DNA of 64,000 bases from Methylococcus geothermalis (GCF_012769535.1 NZ_CP046565.1:1254501-1318500); one strand, 5' to 3'; shown: positions 36,688 to 47,048, counted from the stretch's first letter. Notes: generated from the letters alone by a model not told the origin. Made by a program: numbers and translations.

Positions 36688-37007
36688 GGCGTGGGTTTCC
36701 AAAGAGGGTCCTCGTGGCAGGCGGTTGGGGGCGGGCCGGGTGACAAGTCCATGAACATGCTGCTACGGCATTTTAGCATCTAACCTCTCTGAACCAATCC
36801 GGCCGGCTTGCCGGTTCCCGACGGCCGGAAAGGCGTGGGGCCGCGTCCCGCCGGAACCATCGTCTCCGTCATCGCGGCTTGATGCGCGTGGCCGCTATTT
36901 CTTACACTAGCCAGTATCCGGAATGCAAAATCCTTTCGGTCAACCTCCTGCCGCATGCCGGTTCCCACGACTTCAGCCATCCCATTACCTTAACTCTCAG
37001 AGCAAAA
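36688..37007. other. Divergent intergenic region between the dynamin-like gene and tolQ
   Basis: 320 bp without a gene. It should carry promoters for both directions; the best tolQ candidate is at 36879-36908. A GC-rich inverted patch (CCGGCCGGCTTGCCGG) sits near 36800. Confidence 0.5.
36879..36908 (+). promoter_or_regulatory. Possible sigma-70 promoter for the tol-pal operon
   Basis: TTGATG (36879-36884), 18-bp spacer, TACACT (36903-36908), each 4 of 6 to consensus, 100 nt before the tolQ ATG. Confidence 0.4.
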
Positions 37008-37685
37008 ATGAATTCTGAGCTGTCCATCATTACCCTGATCAAGGAAGCCAGCCTGGTCGTCCAGATCGTCATGTTCATTCTGATCGCGGCGTCCGTGATC
37101 TCCTGGACGTTCATCTTCGGCAAATATCGCGAAATCCGGCGGGCCGAACAGACCTCCATGGCGTTCGAAGACCGCTTCTGGTCGGGCATCGATCTGGCCG
37201 ATCTGTATCGCCAACTGGCGACGGAAAGCGACGAGTGCGGCGGCATGGAACTCATCTTTCTGGCGGGCTTCAAGGAATTCGGCCGCCTGCGGCAGCAGAG
37301 CGGCATCATGCCGGAGGCGGTGATGGAGGGCACCCAGCGGACGATGCGCGTGGCGCTGAACCGCGAGCTGGACAAGCTGGACGAAAGACTGCCGTTTCTT
37401 GCCACCGTCGGATCGACCAGCCCCTACATCGGACTGTTCGGCACGGTATGGGGCATCATGAATTCGTTCCGCTCGCTCGGCTCGGTCAAACAGGCGACCT
37501 TGGCGATGGTGGCGCCCGGCATTTCGGAGGCGCTGGTCGCCACGGCCATGGGGCTGTTCGCGGCGATCCCGGCGGTGATCGCATACAACCGGTACTCGAC
37601 CAACATTTCCCGGCTGGCCAATCGCTACGAGTCCTTCACCGAGGAATTCCTGAGCTTGCTGCACCGGCAGGCCCATACGAAATGA
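37008..37685 (+). CDS. tolQ: Tol-Pal system inner-membrane proton-channel protein TolQ
   Basis: A 225-aa MotA/TolQ/ExbB protein with three membrane helices: about residues 15-37 (VVQIVMFILIAASVISWTFI), 130-150 and 165-190. The conserved GTVWGIMNSFRSLG and ALVATAMGLFAAIPAVIAYN blocks hold the channel-lining Thr/Ala residues. With TolR it converts proton motive force to movement of TolA during division. The ATG at 37008 (MNSELSIITLIKEASLVVQI) is the natural start; the longer upstream frame is not conserved. It overlaps tolR by 4 nt. Confidence 0.97.
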   Translation: MNSELSIITLIKEASLVVQIVMFILIAASVISWTFIFGKYREIRRAEQTSMAFEDRFWSGIDLADLYRQLATESDECGGMELIFLAGFKEFGRLRQQSGIMPEAVMEGTQRTMRVALNRELDKLDERLPFLATVGSTSPYIGLFGTVWGIMNSFRSLGSVKQATLAMVAPGISEALVATAMGLFAAIPAVIAYNRYSTNISRLANRYESFTEEFLSLLHRQAHTK

Positions 37686-38119
37686 ACGTTTCCTCGGGAT
37701 CCAGGCGTGATCGCCGCCGGCCCATGGCCGAAATCAACGTCGTGCCCTACATCGACGTCTCGCTGGTGCTGCTCATCATTTTCATGGTGACCGCGCCGAT
37801 GCTCCAATCCGGCGTCGACGTCGACCTCCCCAAGGCCGAGGCGAGGGCAGTCGACCCCAATCAGGACAAACCGATCATCGTCACCATCGACAAGGACGGC
37901 CAGCTCTACCTGGATGCGACCAACCAGGAGGACATTCCGGTCGACCCTGCCAGCCTGACCGAGAAGGTGACCCGCGCCCTGGCCGAGAAACCGGGCACCG
38001 CCGTCCTGATCCGGGGTGATAAATCCGTGGATTACGGCCGGGTGATCACGGTCATGGCCGCGCTCAAGAACTCGGGCGTGCCCCAGGTCGGACTGATGAC
38101 GAATCCCGTCGAAGATTGA
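37682..38119 (+). CDS. tolR: Tol-Pal system protein TolR
   Basis: A 145-aa ExbD/TolR protein. One membrane helix carries the essential Asp in INVVPYIDVSLVLLIIFMVT (about residue 25), followed by a periplasmic domain (AVLIRGDKSVDYGRVITVMA). It forms the proton-driven core with TolQ. Its start overlaps tolQ and its TGA shares bases with the tolA ATG. Confidence 0.97.
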   Translation: MNVSSGSRRDRRRPMAEINVVPYIDVSLVLLIIFMVTAPMLQSGVDVDLPKAEARAVDPNQDKPIIVTIDKDGQLYLDATNQEDIPVDPASLTEKVTRALAEKPGTAVLIRGDKSVDYGRVITVMAALKNSGVPQVGLMTNPVED

Positions 38120-39918
38120 TGGCCGATCCCCGTCTCCGCCGGCTGCGCGGGCCCTTCGCGCTGGCGCTGGCGCTCCATGCCGTACTGCTGAGCCTGTTCG
38201 CGCTGAAGTTCGAATCTTCGCAACGATCGGCAGAAGCGCCTCGACCTGAAATCATCGAGGCGGTGGTCCTCGACGATCCCCGTATCGCCGCTGAGGCCGA
38301 GAGGCTCAAGACCGAAACGGCCCCACCGGCGGAAACTGCCGCCGAGCCGGTTCCCCAGTCTGAGCCGCCCGAACGGCCCGAGTCCGTTCCAACCCCGAGT
38401 CCGGAGGAATCCCGACGCGCTCAGCAAATCGAGGCCGAACGCAGGGAGGCCGAGCGCCGGCGGATGGCCGAACAGAAACGGCTCGATGCGGAACGGCGTG
38501 AGGCCGAGAAGGCCGCAGAAGAGAGGCGGCGGCAAATGGAAGCGAAGAAGCTCGCCGAGCAGACGCGCAAGGAAGACCAGAAACGGAAGGCGGAGGCCGC
38601 GGCGAAAGAAAGGGCGGCGGAAGAAGCTCGCGAGAAGGCCGAAGCCGAGGCGAAGCGGAAAGCCGCCGAAGCGGCGCGCGAAAGGGCCGAGGCGGAAGCC
38701 CGGCAGAAGGCGCTCGAAGAATCGAGGCTCAAAGCAGCCGCGGCCAAACAGAAGGCGGAGGCCGAGGCACGCGAGAAGGCCGAAGCCGAGGCCCGGCGCA
38801 GAGCGGCCGAGGAAGCCAAGGCCAGGGTGGAGGCCGAGGCGAAGCAGAAAGCCGCCGAAGCGGCGCGTGAAAGGGCCGAGGCGGAAGCCCGGCAGAAGGC
38901 GCTCGAAGAAGCGAGGCTCAAAGCAGCCGCGGCCAAACAGAAGGCGGAGGCCGAGGCACGCGAGAAGGCCGAAGCCGAGGCCCGGCGCAGAGCGGCCGAG
39001 GAAGCCAAGGCCAGGGCGGAGGCCGAGGCGAAGCAGAAAGCCGCCGAAGCGGCGCGCGAAAGGGCCGAGGCGGAAGCCCGGCAGAAAGCGCTCGAAGAAT
39101 CGAGGCTCAAAGCAGCCGTGGCCAAACAGAAGGCGGAGGCCGAGGCACGCGAGAAGGCCGAAGCCGAGGCCCGGCGCAGAGCGGCCGAGGAAGCCAAGGC
39201 CAGGGCCGAAGCCGAGGCGAAGCAGAAAGCCGCCGAAGCGGCGCGCGAAAGGGCCGAGGCGGAAGCCCGGCAGAAGGCGCTCGAAGAATCGAGGCTCAAA
39301 GCAGCCGCGGCCAAACAGAAGGCGGAGGCCGAGGCACGCGAGAAGGCCGAAGCCGACGCCCGGCGCAGAGCGGCCGAGGAAGCCAAGGCCAGGGCGGCGG
39401 CGGAAGCCAGGAAAAAGGCCGCAGAAGATGCCCGCAAACAGGCGGAGGCCGAAGCCAAGCGTGAGGCCGCGGAAGAGGCCAAAGCGAGAGCCGCGGCAGA
39501 GGCAAGGCGGGAAATCGAAGAAGAGGCCCGGCTTAGGGCTGCGGCCGAAGCGAAAAAGAAGGCGGCCGAGGATGCGCGGCGCAGGGCCGAGCTCGACGAA
39601 CAGATCAACAAGGAACACAAGGAGCTGGTGGAACGGGAAGCCAACCAATGGGCGAACCGTTACATCAAACCCCGCGTGGAAGGCTTGTGGCTCAAGCCGC
39701 CTGCCGCCAGAGCCGGGCTGTCCTGTATAATCCAGGTACGAACACTTGGGGATGGAACCGTCGTGGAAGCCCGCGTGGTCAAGAGCAGCGGGGATGCGGC
39801 TTTCGATCGTTCCGCGGAGAGCGCGGTGAAAAAGGCGTCCCCTCTACCCATGCCTTCCGATCCCAAAGTCGCAGCAGAACTCAGGTCTTTCACGTTCAAA
39901 TTCGATCCTTCCGGTTAG
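38119..39918 (+). CDS. tolA: Tol-Pal system protein TolA with expanded coiled coil
   Basis: A 599-aa protein, against about 420 in E. coli. It has an N-terminal membrane anchor ([20 protein letters not shown]), a Pro/Glu-rich segment, a long Ala/Glu/Lys/Arg coiled coil (about residues 95-500) spanning the periplasm, and a globular C-terminal domain ([40 protein letters not shown]) that contacts Pal. The length increase comes from four 63-residue near-identical repeats at 38662-39417. The ATG overlaps the tolR stop. Confidence 0.95.
   Translation: MADPRLRRLRGPFALALALHAVLLSLFALKFESSQRSAEAPRPEIIEAVVLDDPRIAAEAERLKTETAPPAETAAEPVPQSEPPERPESVPTPSPEESRRAQQIEAERREAERRRMAEQKRLDAERREAEKAAEERRRQMEAKKLAEQTRKEDQKRKAEAAAKERAAEEAREKAEAEAKRKAAEAARERAEAEARQKALEESRLKAAAAKQKAEAEAREKAEAEARRRAAEEAKARVEAEAKQKAAEAARERAEAEARQKALEEARLKAAAAKQKAEAEAREKAEAEARRRAAEEAKARAEAEAKQKAAEAARERAEAEARQKALEESRLKAAVAKQKAEAEAREKAEAEARRRAAEEAKARAEAEAKQKAAEAARERAEAEARQKALEESRLKAAAAKQKAEAEAREKAEADARRRAAEEAKARAAAEARKKAAEDARKQAEAEAKREAAEEAKARAAAEARREIEEEARLRAAAEAKKKAAEDARRRAELDEQINKEHKELVEREANQWANRYIKPRVEGLWLKPPAARAGLSCIIQVRTLGDGTVVEARVVKSSGDAAFDRSAESAVKKASPLPMPSDPKVAAELRSFTFKFDPSG
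38662..39417 (+). repeat. Four tandem 189-bp repeats within tolA
   Basis: Units start at 38662, 38851, 39040 and 39229 with GCCGCCGAAGCGGCGCG and are nearly identical at the DNA level, differing at scattered sites (for example TCG/GCG at the ESR/EAR position). Each encodes 63 residues, a whole number of heptads (9 x 7). The last unit diverges at its end. Confidence 0.95.
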
Positions 39919-39937
39919 TCGAGTCAAGGTACAGAGC

Positions 39938-41212
39938 ATGAGCAAGGCGTGCGCGATCGCCCGTTGGGTTTCGTTCCTGTTGCTTTTCGTTGCGGGTTCG
40001 GCCGCGGCGGAGCTCCAGGTTCAGATCAGCCAAGGCGTAGAGGGTGCGATTCCGGTAGCCATCGTGCCCTTCGCCAACCAGGAAGGCTTGACCGACGCCA
40101 TCAGCCAGATCGTTTCCGCCGATCTGCAGCGCAGCGGCAGGTTCCGGCCGCTGGCGGAGAGCGCCATGCGGGAGCGGCCGACGGCACCGGACCAGATTCA
40201 GCAAGCCGCATGGCAGGCCCTGGGCCAGGATTTCGTTGTGGTGGGGCAGATCCAGCCGGGCGGCGGCGGATACGAAGCCGATTTCCATGTCGTGGACGTC
40301 ATCCGCGGCACGCTGGTGATCAGCTACAAGCTGCCCTTCGGCCGGGCTGAAACCCGCCAGGCGGCCCACCGCATCGCCGACGTGATCTACAAGGCGATCA
40401 CCGGCGAGCCCGGTGCATTCGCCACTCGCGTCGCTTACGTCAGCGTGTCGGGCGAAGGCGCCGGCCGGCGCTACCACCTGCAGGTGGCCGATACCGATGG
40501 CTACAACCCGCAGAGCGTCATCGCTTCGAACGAGCCGATCATGTCGCCGGCGTGGTCGCCCGACGGCACCAAGATCGCCTATGTTTCGTTCGAAACCCGG
40601 ACTTCGGCGATCTACGTCCAGACCCTGGCGACGGGCGAGCGCCGCAAGGTGTCGGACGCGCCGGGCATCAATGGCGCGCCGGCGTTCTCTCCGGATGGGT
40701 CGAAGCTGGCGCTGACCCTGTCGAAGGGCGGCAACCCCGACATCTACGTCATGAACCTGGGATCGGGCGCGCTGAACAAGATCACCGACTACAGCGGGAT
40801 CGACACCGAACCGAACTGGTCCCGGGACGGCCGCTCCATCGTGTTCACCTCCGATCGCGGCGGCAAGCCCCAGCTGTATCTGGTGTCGGCAAGCGGCGGA
40901 GCGGCCGAGCGGCTGACCTATGACGGGGATTACAACGCCCGAGGCGTGTTCTCGCCGGACGGGCGCAGCCTCGCCATGGTGCATGGCAAGGGCGGCGACT
41001 ATCGGATCGCGGTGATGGACCTGGCCAGCCGCGCGCTCCGGGTCCTGACCAATGGCCCCCTGGACGAGTCGCCCGGATTCGCGCCCAATGGCAGCATGAT
41101 TCTGTACGCGGCGCGGCGGGGGCAGCTGGCGGCGGTGTCGATCGACGGCAAGGTCCGTCAGAGCTTGCGGATCGAGGGCGGCGCTGTGCGGGAGCCGGCG
41201 TGGTCGCCTTGA
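39938..41212 (+). CDS. tolB: Tol-Pal system periplasmic protein TolB
   Basis: A 424-aa periplasmic protein with a signal peptide ending AGSAAA ([20 protein letters not shown]...). The N-terminal domain ([40 protein letters not shown]) precedes a WD40-like six-bladed beta-propeller with repeated [20 protein letters not shown]-type blades. It binds Pal and relays TolA action. It follows tolA by 19 nt. Confidence 0.97.
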   Translation: MSKACAIARWVSFLLLFVAGSAAAELQVQISQGVEGAIPVAIVPFANQEGLTDAISQIVSADLQRSGRFRPLAESAMRERPTAPDQIQQAAWQALGQDFVVVGQIQPGGGGYEADFHVVDVIRGTLVISYKLPFGRAETRQAAHRIADVIYKAITGEPGAFATRVAYVSVSGEGAGRRYHLQVADTDGYNPQSVIASNEPIMSPAWSPDGTKIAYVSFETRTSAIYVQTLATGERRKVSDAPGINGAPAFSPDGSKLALTLSKGGNPDIYVMNLGSGALNKITDYSGIDTEPNWSRDGRSIVFTSDRGGKPQLYLVSASGGAAERLTYDGDYNARGVFSPDGRSLAMVHGKGGDYRIAVMDLASRALRVLTNGPLDESPGFAPNGSMILYAARRGQLAAVSIDGKVRQSLRIEGGAVREPAWSP

Positions 41213-41261
41213 TGGCACCGTCACCGGCCTTAAATCTTGAGGTTTTGGAAAGGTAGGCAAT

Positions 41262-41861
41262 ATGAAGTGTATTCGAACGGGTTTGGTGATATTGATGTCG
41301 GCATCGCTGCTGATGGCAGGGTGCTCCAAGACGGAAGAGGTCAAGCCGGATGATGCAGCCGGCGTGGGTTTGGAGGGCGGCGGTCCGGGCGGTCCGCAGA
41401 TCGGCAAATACGGCGCGGGCGGCGGGGCCGGCAAGGCTTACGGCGGAACCGGCGGCGCCTATGGCGGCAAGGGAGGGGCTTACGGCGGCGCGGGCGATCC
41501 GGCGCTGAACGATCCCTCCAGCCCGCTTTCCAAGCGTGTGGTCTACTTCGGCTACGACAGCAGCGAGGTGCTTCCGGAGTATGTTTCGGTGATCAACGCC
41601 CATGCCGCTTATCTGGCTTCGCATCCCAACGTCACAGTGACGCTGGAAGGCCATTGCGACGAACGCGGCTCGCCCGAGTACAACATCGCGTTGGGCGAAC
41701 AGCGTGCGCGATCGGTTGCCAACACCATGCATTTTCAAGGCGTCGGCGACGGCCAGATGCAGATCGTGAGCTTCGGCGAAGAAAAGCCGGCGGACTCCGG
41801 AAGCGGCGAATCGTCCTGGTCGCGCAACCGCCGCGTCGAAATCGTTTATCCGGGAAACTGA
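41262..41861 (+). CDS. pal: Peptidoglycan-associated lipoprotein Pal
   Basis: A 199-aa outer-membrane lipoprotein with lipobox LLMAGC. Between anchor and domain lies an unusually Gly/Tyr-rich linker of about 45 residues (YGAGGGAGKAYGGTGGAYGG). The C-terminal OmpA-like domain binds peptidoglycan: VYFGYDSSEVLPEYVSVINA, TLEGHCDERGSPEYNIALGE and QRARSVANTM, with the diaminopimelate-contacting Asp/Arg. It completes the Tol-Pal bridge and follows tolB by 49 nt. Confidence 0.97.
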   Translation: MKCIRTGLVILMSASLLMAGCSKTEEVKPDDAAGVGLEGGGPGGPQIGKYGAGGGAGKAYGGTGGAYGGKGGAYGGAGDPALNDPSSPLSKRVVYFGYDSSEVLPEYVSVINAHAAYLASHPNVTVTLEGHCDERGSPEYNIALGEQRARSVANTMHFQGVGDGQMQIVSFGEEKPADSGSGESSWSRNRRVEIVYPGN

Positions 41862-41865
41862 TCTT

Positions 41866-42735
41866 ATGAAGCCGATACCTGTTCTGTTGACGCTATCCGG
41901 ACTGTTGCTGGCCGTCCCGGTATGGGCGGAGCAGGGCTATGGCGGCTACGATGCCGGCGCCTATGGCGCGGAAACCTTGGACGAGCGCGTCGCCAAGTTG
42001 GAAAGAAAGCTTTCCGGCCAGGTGCTGATGGAGCTGAACGGCCAGATCGAGCGCCTGCAGCGCGAGCTGGCCAAGACCCGCGGCCAGCTCGAAGAGGTCA
42101 ACCACAAGCTGGAGACGCTGAAGAGCCAGCAGCAGGCCATGTACACCGATCTCGATCAGCGGATCCGGCAGGGAGCCGGCGGTGCCGCCCCGGCTCCAGC
42201 GTCGTCTGAGAGCGCCGGGGCGAATGCCCCGGATGCCGGCGCCGAAGACGCCGGGAGTGGCAGCGAGACCCGAACCGCCGCCGCGGCGGCTACCCCGGTG
42301 CCGGCGCCGACGAGCAGGCCCGTCGCGCCGCCCCCCGTATCCGACGGTGCGGCTCGAGAAGCGGCCTACCAAAAGGCCTTCGGCACGCTCAAGGACGGCA
42401 AGTACGCCGAAGCCATCAAGGAATTCAAGAGCTTCACCGCGCGCTATCCCAGCGGCGACTATGCCGACAACGGCCAGTACTGGCTGGGCGAGGCCTACTA
42501 CGTCAACCGCGACTTCACCAGCGCGAAGGATGCCTTCCAGAAACTGATCAAGAACTTCCCGCAAAGCGCCAAGGTTTCGGACGCGGCGCTCAAGCTGGCC
42601 TACATCGAGTCCGATACCGGCCAGGCAGCCAGCGCCAAGCAGATGCTGAACGACGTCATCAAGCGCTATCCGGGTTCCACCGCGGCCAAGCAAGCCGAAA
42701 AGCGGCTCCAGAAATTGCAGCAGGAGAAGCGCTAA
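41866..42735 (+). CDS. cpoB: Cell division coordinator CpoB (YbgF)
   Basis: A 289-aa periplasmic protein. It has a signal peptide (LLTLSGLLLAVPVWA), then a coiled-coil trimerisation domain (LERKLSGQVLMELNGQIERL, QRELAKTRGQLEEVNHKLET), a Pro/Ala-rich linker and C-terminal TPR repeats (YQKAFGTLKDGKYAEAIKEF, GEAYYVNRDFTSAKDAFQKL). CpoB links PBP1B activity with Tol-driven constriction. It begins 4 nt after pal and ends 5 nt before queE. Confidence 0.96.
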   Translation: MKPIPVLLTLSGLLLAVPVWAEQGYGGYDAGAYGAETLDERVAKLERKLSGQVLMELNGQIERLQRELAKTRGQLEEVNHKLETLKSQQQAMYTDLDQRIRQGAGGAAPAPASSESAGANAPDAGAEDAGSGSETRTAAAAATPVPAPTSRPVAPPPVSDGAAREAAYQKAFGTLKDGKYAEAIKEFKSFTARYPSGDYADNGQYWLGEAYYVNRDFTSAKDAFQKLIKNFPQSAKVSDAALKLAYIESDTGQAASAKQMLNDVIKRYPGSTAAKQAEKRLQKLQQEKR

Positions 42736-42740
42736 AGGCC

Positions 42741-43388
42741 GTGCCGGAAACCCTCGTCCGCATCACCGAAATCTTCTTCTCGCTCCAGGGCGAAACCCGC
42801 ACGGTCGGCCTGCCGACCGTGTTCGTCCGTCTCACCGGCTGCCCGCTCCGCTGCGTGTATTGCGATACGGCGTATGCCTTCAGTGGCGGACAGCGCATGA
42901 GTATCGCCGAGATCCTCGAACGGGTCGGCGGTTACGGCGTGCGCCATGTCACGGTGACGGGCGGCGAGCCGCTGGCGCAGAAAGCCTGCCTGCCGCTGCT
43001 CGCGGCCTTGTGCGACGAAGGCTACGAGGTGTCGCTGGAGACCGGCGGCGCGCATGATGTTGCCGGCGTAGATCCCCGGGTTGTGCGGGTGGTGGACCTG
43101 AAGACCCCCGGTTCCGGCGAAGTTTCCCGCAACCTCTACGAGAATGTCGATTCGCTCCGGGCGGGCGATCAGCTCAAGTTCGTCATCACCGACCAGGCGG
43201 ATTACGATTGGGCCGTGGCGAAGCTGAACGAATACCGGCTCGCCGAGCGCTGCGAAGTGCTGTTTTCTCCGGTGGCCGGCTCGCTGGAGCCGGCGCAGCT
43301 CGCCGAATGGATCCTGCGGGACCGGCTGCCGGTTCGATTCCAGCTCCAGTTGCACAAGCTGCTCTGGGGCGACAGGCCGGGGCGATGA
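42741..43388 (+). CDS. queE: 7-carboxy-7-deazaguanine synthase
   Basis: A 215-aa radical SAM enzyme making 7-carboxy-7-deazaguanine for queuosine. It opens [20 protein letters not shown], has the cluster motif [18 protein letters not shown] (CxxxCxxC) and the AdoMet-binding [18 protein letters not shown]. The start is GTG at 42741, 5 nt after cpoB. Its TGA overlaps the queC ATG. The tol-pal-cpoB-queE-queC order is widespread in gammaproteobacteria. Confidence 0.95.
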   Translation: MPETLVRITEIFFSLQGETRTVGLPTVFVRLTGCPLRCVYCDTAYAFSGGQRMSIAEILERVGGYGVRHVTVTGGEPLAQKACLPLLAALCDEGYEVSLETGGAHDVAGVDPRVVRVVDLKTPGSGEVSRNLYENVDSLRAGDQLKFVITDQADYDWAVAKLNEYRLAERCEVLFSPVAGSLEPAQLAEWILRDRLPVRFQLQLHKLLWGDRPGR

Positions 43389-44059
43389 TGAAACCTGCCG
43401 TCGTCTTGTTGTCGGGCGGACTCGATTCCGCCACCACGCTGGCGATCGCCCGGCGCGAGGGTTTCGCCTGCCATGCCATGAGCTTCGATTACGGCCAGCG
43501 GCACGGCGCCGAACTCCAGGCCGCCCGGCGCGTCGCCCACTCGTTGGGGGCAATCGAGCACAAGACCGTCCACATCGGCCTCGATGCGATCGGCGGATCG
43601 GCGCTGACCGATCTCAACATCGCCGTACCCGATCATCCGCAGAACGGGATCCCGGTCACTTACGTTCCCGCCCGCAATACCGTGTTCCTCGCCTTTGCGC
43701 TGGGCTGGGCCGAAGTGCTGGAATCGACGGATATCTTTATCGGCGTCAATGCCGTCGACTATTCCGGCTATCCCGATTGCCGGCCGGAATTCATCCGGGC
43801 CTTCGAGCAGCTCGCCAATCTGGCGACCAAAGCCGGTGTCGAAGGCGGGCGGTTCCGGATTCACACACCGCTGATCGATCTTTCCAAGGCCGACATCATC
43901 CGTACCGGTACGGCTCTCGGCATCGACTATGCCATGACGGTATCCTGCTATGCCGCCGATGCGGAAGGCCTAGCCTGCGGCGTTTGTGATTCCTGCCGTT
44001 TGCGCCGGCAAGGGTTCGAGCGGGCCGGCATCGCCGATCCCACCCGCTATCACCGCTGA
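43385..44059 (+). CDS. queC: 7-cyano-7-deazaguanine synthase
   Basis: A 224-aa ATP-dependent ligase converting the 7-carboxy compound to preQ0. The PP-loop is [20 protein letters not shown]; further blocks are [20 protein letters not shown] and [20 protein letters not shown]; the zinc-binding Cys cluster reads [20 protein letters not shown]. Two tandem ATGs (43385, 43388) are possible; the first forms an ATGA overlap with queE. It supplies the pathway that ends with QueA at the window start. Confidence 0.96.
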   Translation: MMKPAVVLLSGGLDSATTLAIARREGFACHAMSFDYGQRHGAELQAARRVAHSLGAIEHKTVHIGLDAIGGSALTDLNIAVPDHPQNGIPVTYVPARNTVFLAFALGWAEVLESTDIFIGVNAVDYSGYPDCRPEFIRAFEQLANLATKAGVEGGRFRIHTPLIDLSKADIIRTGTALGIDYAMTVSCYAADAEGLACGVCDSCRLRRQGFERAGIADPTRYHR

Positions 44060-44132
44060 AGCCGTCCGCCTCGGCCGGTCTGGTATCATTGGCCTCTTTT
44101 CCAATCCACCGCTCACCCATCAGGTTCTAGGG

Positions 44133-45539
44133 ATGACCCACCGCACACGTTTCGCACCCAGCCCGACCGGCCACCTCCATATCGGCGGCGCCAGAACGGC
44201 GCTGTTTTCCTGGCTGTATGCCCGCAAGCATGGCGGCACCTTCATCCTGCGCATTGAGGACACGGACCTGGAGCGCTCGACGGTGGAGTCCGTCAATGCC
44301 ATCCTCGAAGGCATGACCTGGCTGGGGTTGGAATACGACGAGGGGCCGTTCTACCAGACCCATCGCTTCGACCGCTACGGCGAGGTGATGGAGCAGTTGC
44401 TGGAGGCGGGGCATGCCTACCGCTGCTACTGCACCAAGGAGGAACTGGAGGAACTGAGGGCAGGACAGATGGAGCGCAAGGAAAAGCCCCGTTACGATGG
44501 CCGCTGCCGCCATCGTACCGAGCCCAGGCCGGGCGTGTCTCCGGTGATCCGCTTCCGCAATCCGGTCGAAGGGGAAGTGGCCTGGGACGACCTGGTGCGC
44601 GGGCGCATTGCGTTCCAGAACAGCGAACTCGACGACCTGATCATCGCACGCTCGGACGGCACCCCGACCTACAACTTCACCGTGGTGGTGGATGACATGG
44701 ACATGAAAGTGTCCCACGTCATTCGGGGCGACGATCATGTCAACAACACCCCGCGCCAGATCAACATCCTCAAGGCCTTGGGTGCCGAACTTCCGCATTA
44801 CGGCCACGTGCCGATGATCCTCGGCGCCGACGGTGCGCGCCTGTCGAAGCGCCACGGGGCGGTCAGCGTCATGCAATATCGCGACGAAGGCTATCTGCCG
44901 GAAGCCTTGCTCAACTACTTGGTCCGTCTGGGCTGGTCCTACGGCGACCAGGAAATTTTCTCGATCGATGAGATGATCGAATATTTCGAAGCCAGCGACA
45001 TCAACCACTCGGCTTCGACCTTCAACCCCGACAAGCTGCTCTGGCTGAACCATCATTACCTGATGCATTCCGATCCCGCGCATGTCGCCCATCACCTGCG
45101 TTGGCACCTCGGGCGGCTGGACATCGATCCGACGGAGGGTCCCGATCCCATCGACATCGTGCTGGCCCAGCGCGAACGTTGCAAGACCCTGGTGGAGATG
45201 GCGCAGGCCAGCCGGTTCTTTTACCAGGACTTCGACGACTATGACCCGAAATCCGCCCAGAAGAACCTCACCTCGGCCAGCGTGCCGGTGCTCGAAGAAG
45301 TGCGGCGCCGGCTCGCCGTCGTCGAAAACTGGGAGAAGGAACCTCTGCACGCCGTGCTCGTGTCTACCGCGGAGGATTTAGGGTTGAAGCTGGGCCTTGT
45401 CGCCCAGCCGCTGCGGGTGGCCGTGGCCGGCACTGCCGTGTCGCCGCCGATGGACGTAACCCTTTGTTTGCTGGGCCAGTTGCGTACACTGAATCGCATC
45501 GACCGGGCTTTGCAGTACATCGAAGCAAAAAAAGACTAG
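44133..45539 (+). CDS. gltX: Glutamyl-tRNA synthetase
   Basis: A 468-aa class I synthetase. The HIGH-type motif is [20 protein letters not shown], the KMSKS-type motif is [18 protein letters not shown], and [20 protein letters not shown] and the [20 protein letters not shown] stem-contact block are present. It charges tRNA-Glu with glutamate. A Cys-type zinc site ([20 protein letters not shown] with DGRCRHR) is recognisable. Start ATG 44133 follows AGGG. A tRNA-Glu gene lies just downstream. Confidence 0.97.
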   Translation: MTHRTRFAPSPTGHLHIGGARTALFSWLYARKHGGTFILRIEDTDLERSTVESVNAILEGMTWLGLEYDEGPFYQTHRFDRYGEVMEQLLEAGHAYRCYCTKEELEELRAGQMERKEKPRYDGRCRHRTEPRPGVSPVIRFRNPVEGEVAWDDLVRGRIAFQNSELDDLIIARSDGTPTYNFTVVVDDMDMKVSHVIRGDDHVNNTPRQINILKALGAELPHYGHVPMILGADGARLSKRHGAVSVMQYRDEGYLPEALLNYLVRLGWSYGDQEIFSIDEMIEYFEASDINHSASTFNPDKLLWLNHHYLMHSDPAHVAHHLRWHLGRLDIDPTEGPDPIDIVLAQRERCKTLVEMAQASRFFYQDFDDYDPKSAQKNLTSASVPVLEEVRRRLAVVENWEKEPLHAVLVSTAEDLGLKLGLVAQPLRVAVAGTAVSPPMDVTLCLLGQLRTLNRIDRALQYIEAKKD

Positions 45540-45565
45540 ACGGACATGGGGTTCGATCTTATAAT
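45537..45565 (+). promoter_or_regulatory. Promoter for the tRNA-Ala/tRNA-Glu pair
   Basis: TAGACG (45537-45542), exact 17-bp spacer and a perfect TATAAT (45560-45565), 18 nt before tRNA-Ala. It overlaps the gltX stop. Confidence 0.65.
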
Positions 45566-45583
45566 GGTTGCTCCACTTCGGTT

Positions 45584-45659
45584 GGGGCCATAGCTCAGCT
45601 GGGAGAGCGCAACAATGGCATTGTTGAGGTCGGGAGTTCGATCCTCCCTGGCTCCACCA
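45584..45659 (+). tRNA. tRNA-Ala (anticodon GGC)
   Basis: A 76-nt tRNA with encoded CCA. Acceptor GGGGCCA/TGGCTCC includes the G3-U70 pair that identifies alanine tRNAs. Anticodon stem CAACA/TGTTG encloses ATGGCAT (anticodon GGC, codon GCC). Confidence 0.97.
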
Positions 45660-45682
45660 ACCAAAAGATGGACATCAGTCCT

Positions 45683-45758
45683 GTCCCCATCGTCTAGAGG
45701 CCCAGGACACCGCCCTTTCACGGCGGCGACGGGGGTTCGAATCCCCCTGGGGACGCCA
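45683..45758 (+). tRNA. tRNA-Glu (anticodon UUC)
   Basis: A 76-nt tRNA, acceptor GTCCCCA/TGGGGAC, anticodon stem CCGCC/GGCGG with loop CTTTCAC (anticodon TTC). CCA is encoded. It is 23 nt after tRNA-Ala and probably co-transcribed with it. Confidence 0.97.
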
Positions 45759-45986
45759 TAAATTCAATCACTCGCGATTCAAGGCAGCGACCGTACGGAA
45801 AAAGCGCGGAAACACGCCTTCGGCCAAGTGCGGAAAATGAAGGACGAATCCGCCGCTTTCACCTCGCTTGCCTTCCCAATTTTCCCATCCGACAGGTTCC
45901 CCGGTTCCCCGGTTCCTAGAGGGTCCACCGCATCCCTCGCGCCGCTGGCCTGCACCCGTCAGCCCTGGGATGGCGGCGGGTGAGGG

Positions 45987-47048
45987 TCATCTGAACAGGT
46001 CGAGCTGCTTGCCTTCGGGCGCTCTGAAGGCGCCGGCATCGAGGGCAGGCAGCTCGGCGGTCAGGCCGTGGCGTTTGAGTGCAAGCAGGAAGCGGCGGGC
46101 GAGGAGACCTGCATAGTCGCCGCTGCCGACCTGCCGCCGGCCGAAGCTAGAGTCGTAGATTTTGCCGCCGTGGGCGAGTGTGACCAGGCTGAGAGTGTGA
46201 GCGGCTTTCAGCGGGTAGTGCGCGTTCAGCCATTCCGCGAACAGGGATTCGACTTCCCGCGGCAGCCGCAACAGGATGTATCCCGCCGATACGGCGGCGT
46301 GCTCGGCCGCCTTTTCCACGATGCGTTCCATCTCGCTGTCCGTGAGCCAGGGAATGACCGGTGCGATCATCACCTTCACCGGCACCCCGGCTGCAGCGAG
46401 GCGCGCGACCGCTAGCAGCCGCCGGTGCGGGGCCGAGGCGCGGGGTTCGAGCTTCAGGGCCAGCGCCTTGTCCAGCGTGGTGATGGAAACCTGCACGTTG
46501 GCCAAGCCCGCCGCCGCCATCTCGCCGAGGATGTCCAGATCGCGCTCGATCAGGGCGGATTTGGTGGTGATCGTCACCGGGTGGCGGGCGCGCTGCAGGA
46601 CTTCGAGCACTTGGCGGGTGATTCGCCACTGGCGCTCGATGGGCTGGTAGGGATCGGTGTTGGCGCCCAGGGCGAGGGGCGAGCACCGATAGTTGGGATG
46701 GGCCAGCTCCTTTTCGAGCAACTGGGGAGCATCGGGTTTGGTGAACAACCGGGTTTCGAAATCCAGTCCCGGCGAGAGTCCCAGGTAGGCATGGCTGGGC
46801 CTGGCATAGCAATAGATGCAGCCGTGCTCGCAGCCGCGATAGGGATTCAGAGACTGGTCGAAGGGGAGGTCGGGCGACTGGTTGCGGGCGATGACGGAGC
46901 GGGAGGTTTCGACGCCGACCTGTGTCGCCAGCGCCGCGGGTTCTTCCGGAAACCAGCCGTCGTCCACGGCTTCCCGAGTCGTGCCGGAGTAGCGGGAGGC
47001 TGCGTTGCTGACGGCGCCACGGCCATGGCGCGGGGTGCTGGATTTCAC
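45987..47048 (-). CDS. PA0069-family radical SAM protein
   Basis: A 353-aa radical SAM protein of the spore-photoproduct-lyase-like group. The cluster motif is LNPYRGCEHGCIYCYARPSH (CxxxCxxC); then LALGANTDPYQPIERQWRIT and VTITTKSALIERDLDILGEM follow the family pattern. The biochemical role of the family is not established. It ends with PEGKQLDLFR. It lies alone between the tRNA genes and moeB, on the opposite strand to gltX. Confidence 0.9.
   Translation of the reverse strand: MKSSTPRHGRGAVSNAASRYSGTTREAVDDGWFPEEPAALATQVGVETSRSVIARNQSPDLPFDQSLNPYRGCEHGCIYCYARPSHAYLGLSPGLDFETRLFTKPDAPQLLEKELAHPNYRCSPLALGANTDPYQPIERQWRITRQVLEVLQRARHPVTITTKSALIERDLDILGEMAAAGLANVQVSITTLDKALALKLEPRASAPHRRLLAVARLAAAGVPVKVMIAPVIPWLTDSEMERIVEKAAEHAAVSAGYILLRLPREVESLFAEWLNAHYPLKAAHTLSLVTLAHGGKIYDSSFGRRQVGSGDYAGLLARRFLLALKRHGLTAELPALDAGAFRAPEGKQLDLFR

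Noticed and set aside
38032-39648. Long minus-strand open frame opposite tolA with repeated Gly/Leu/Phe blocks
   Set aside because: It mirrors the tolA repeats; GC-rich Ala/Glu codons leave the opposite strand open. No ribosome-binding site or family features.
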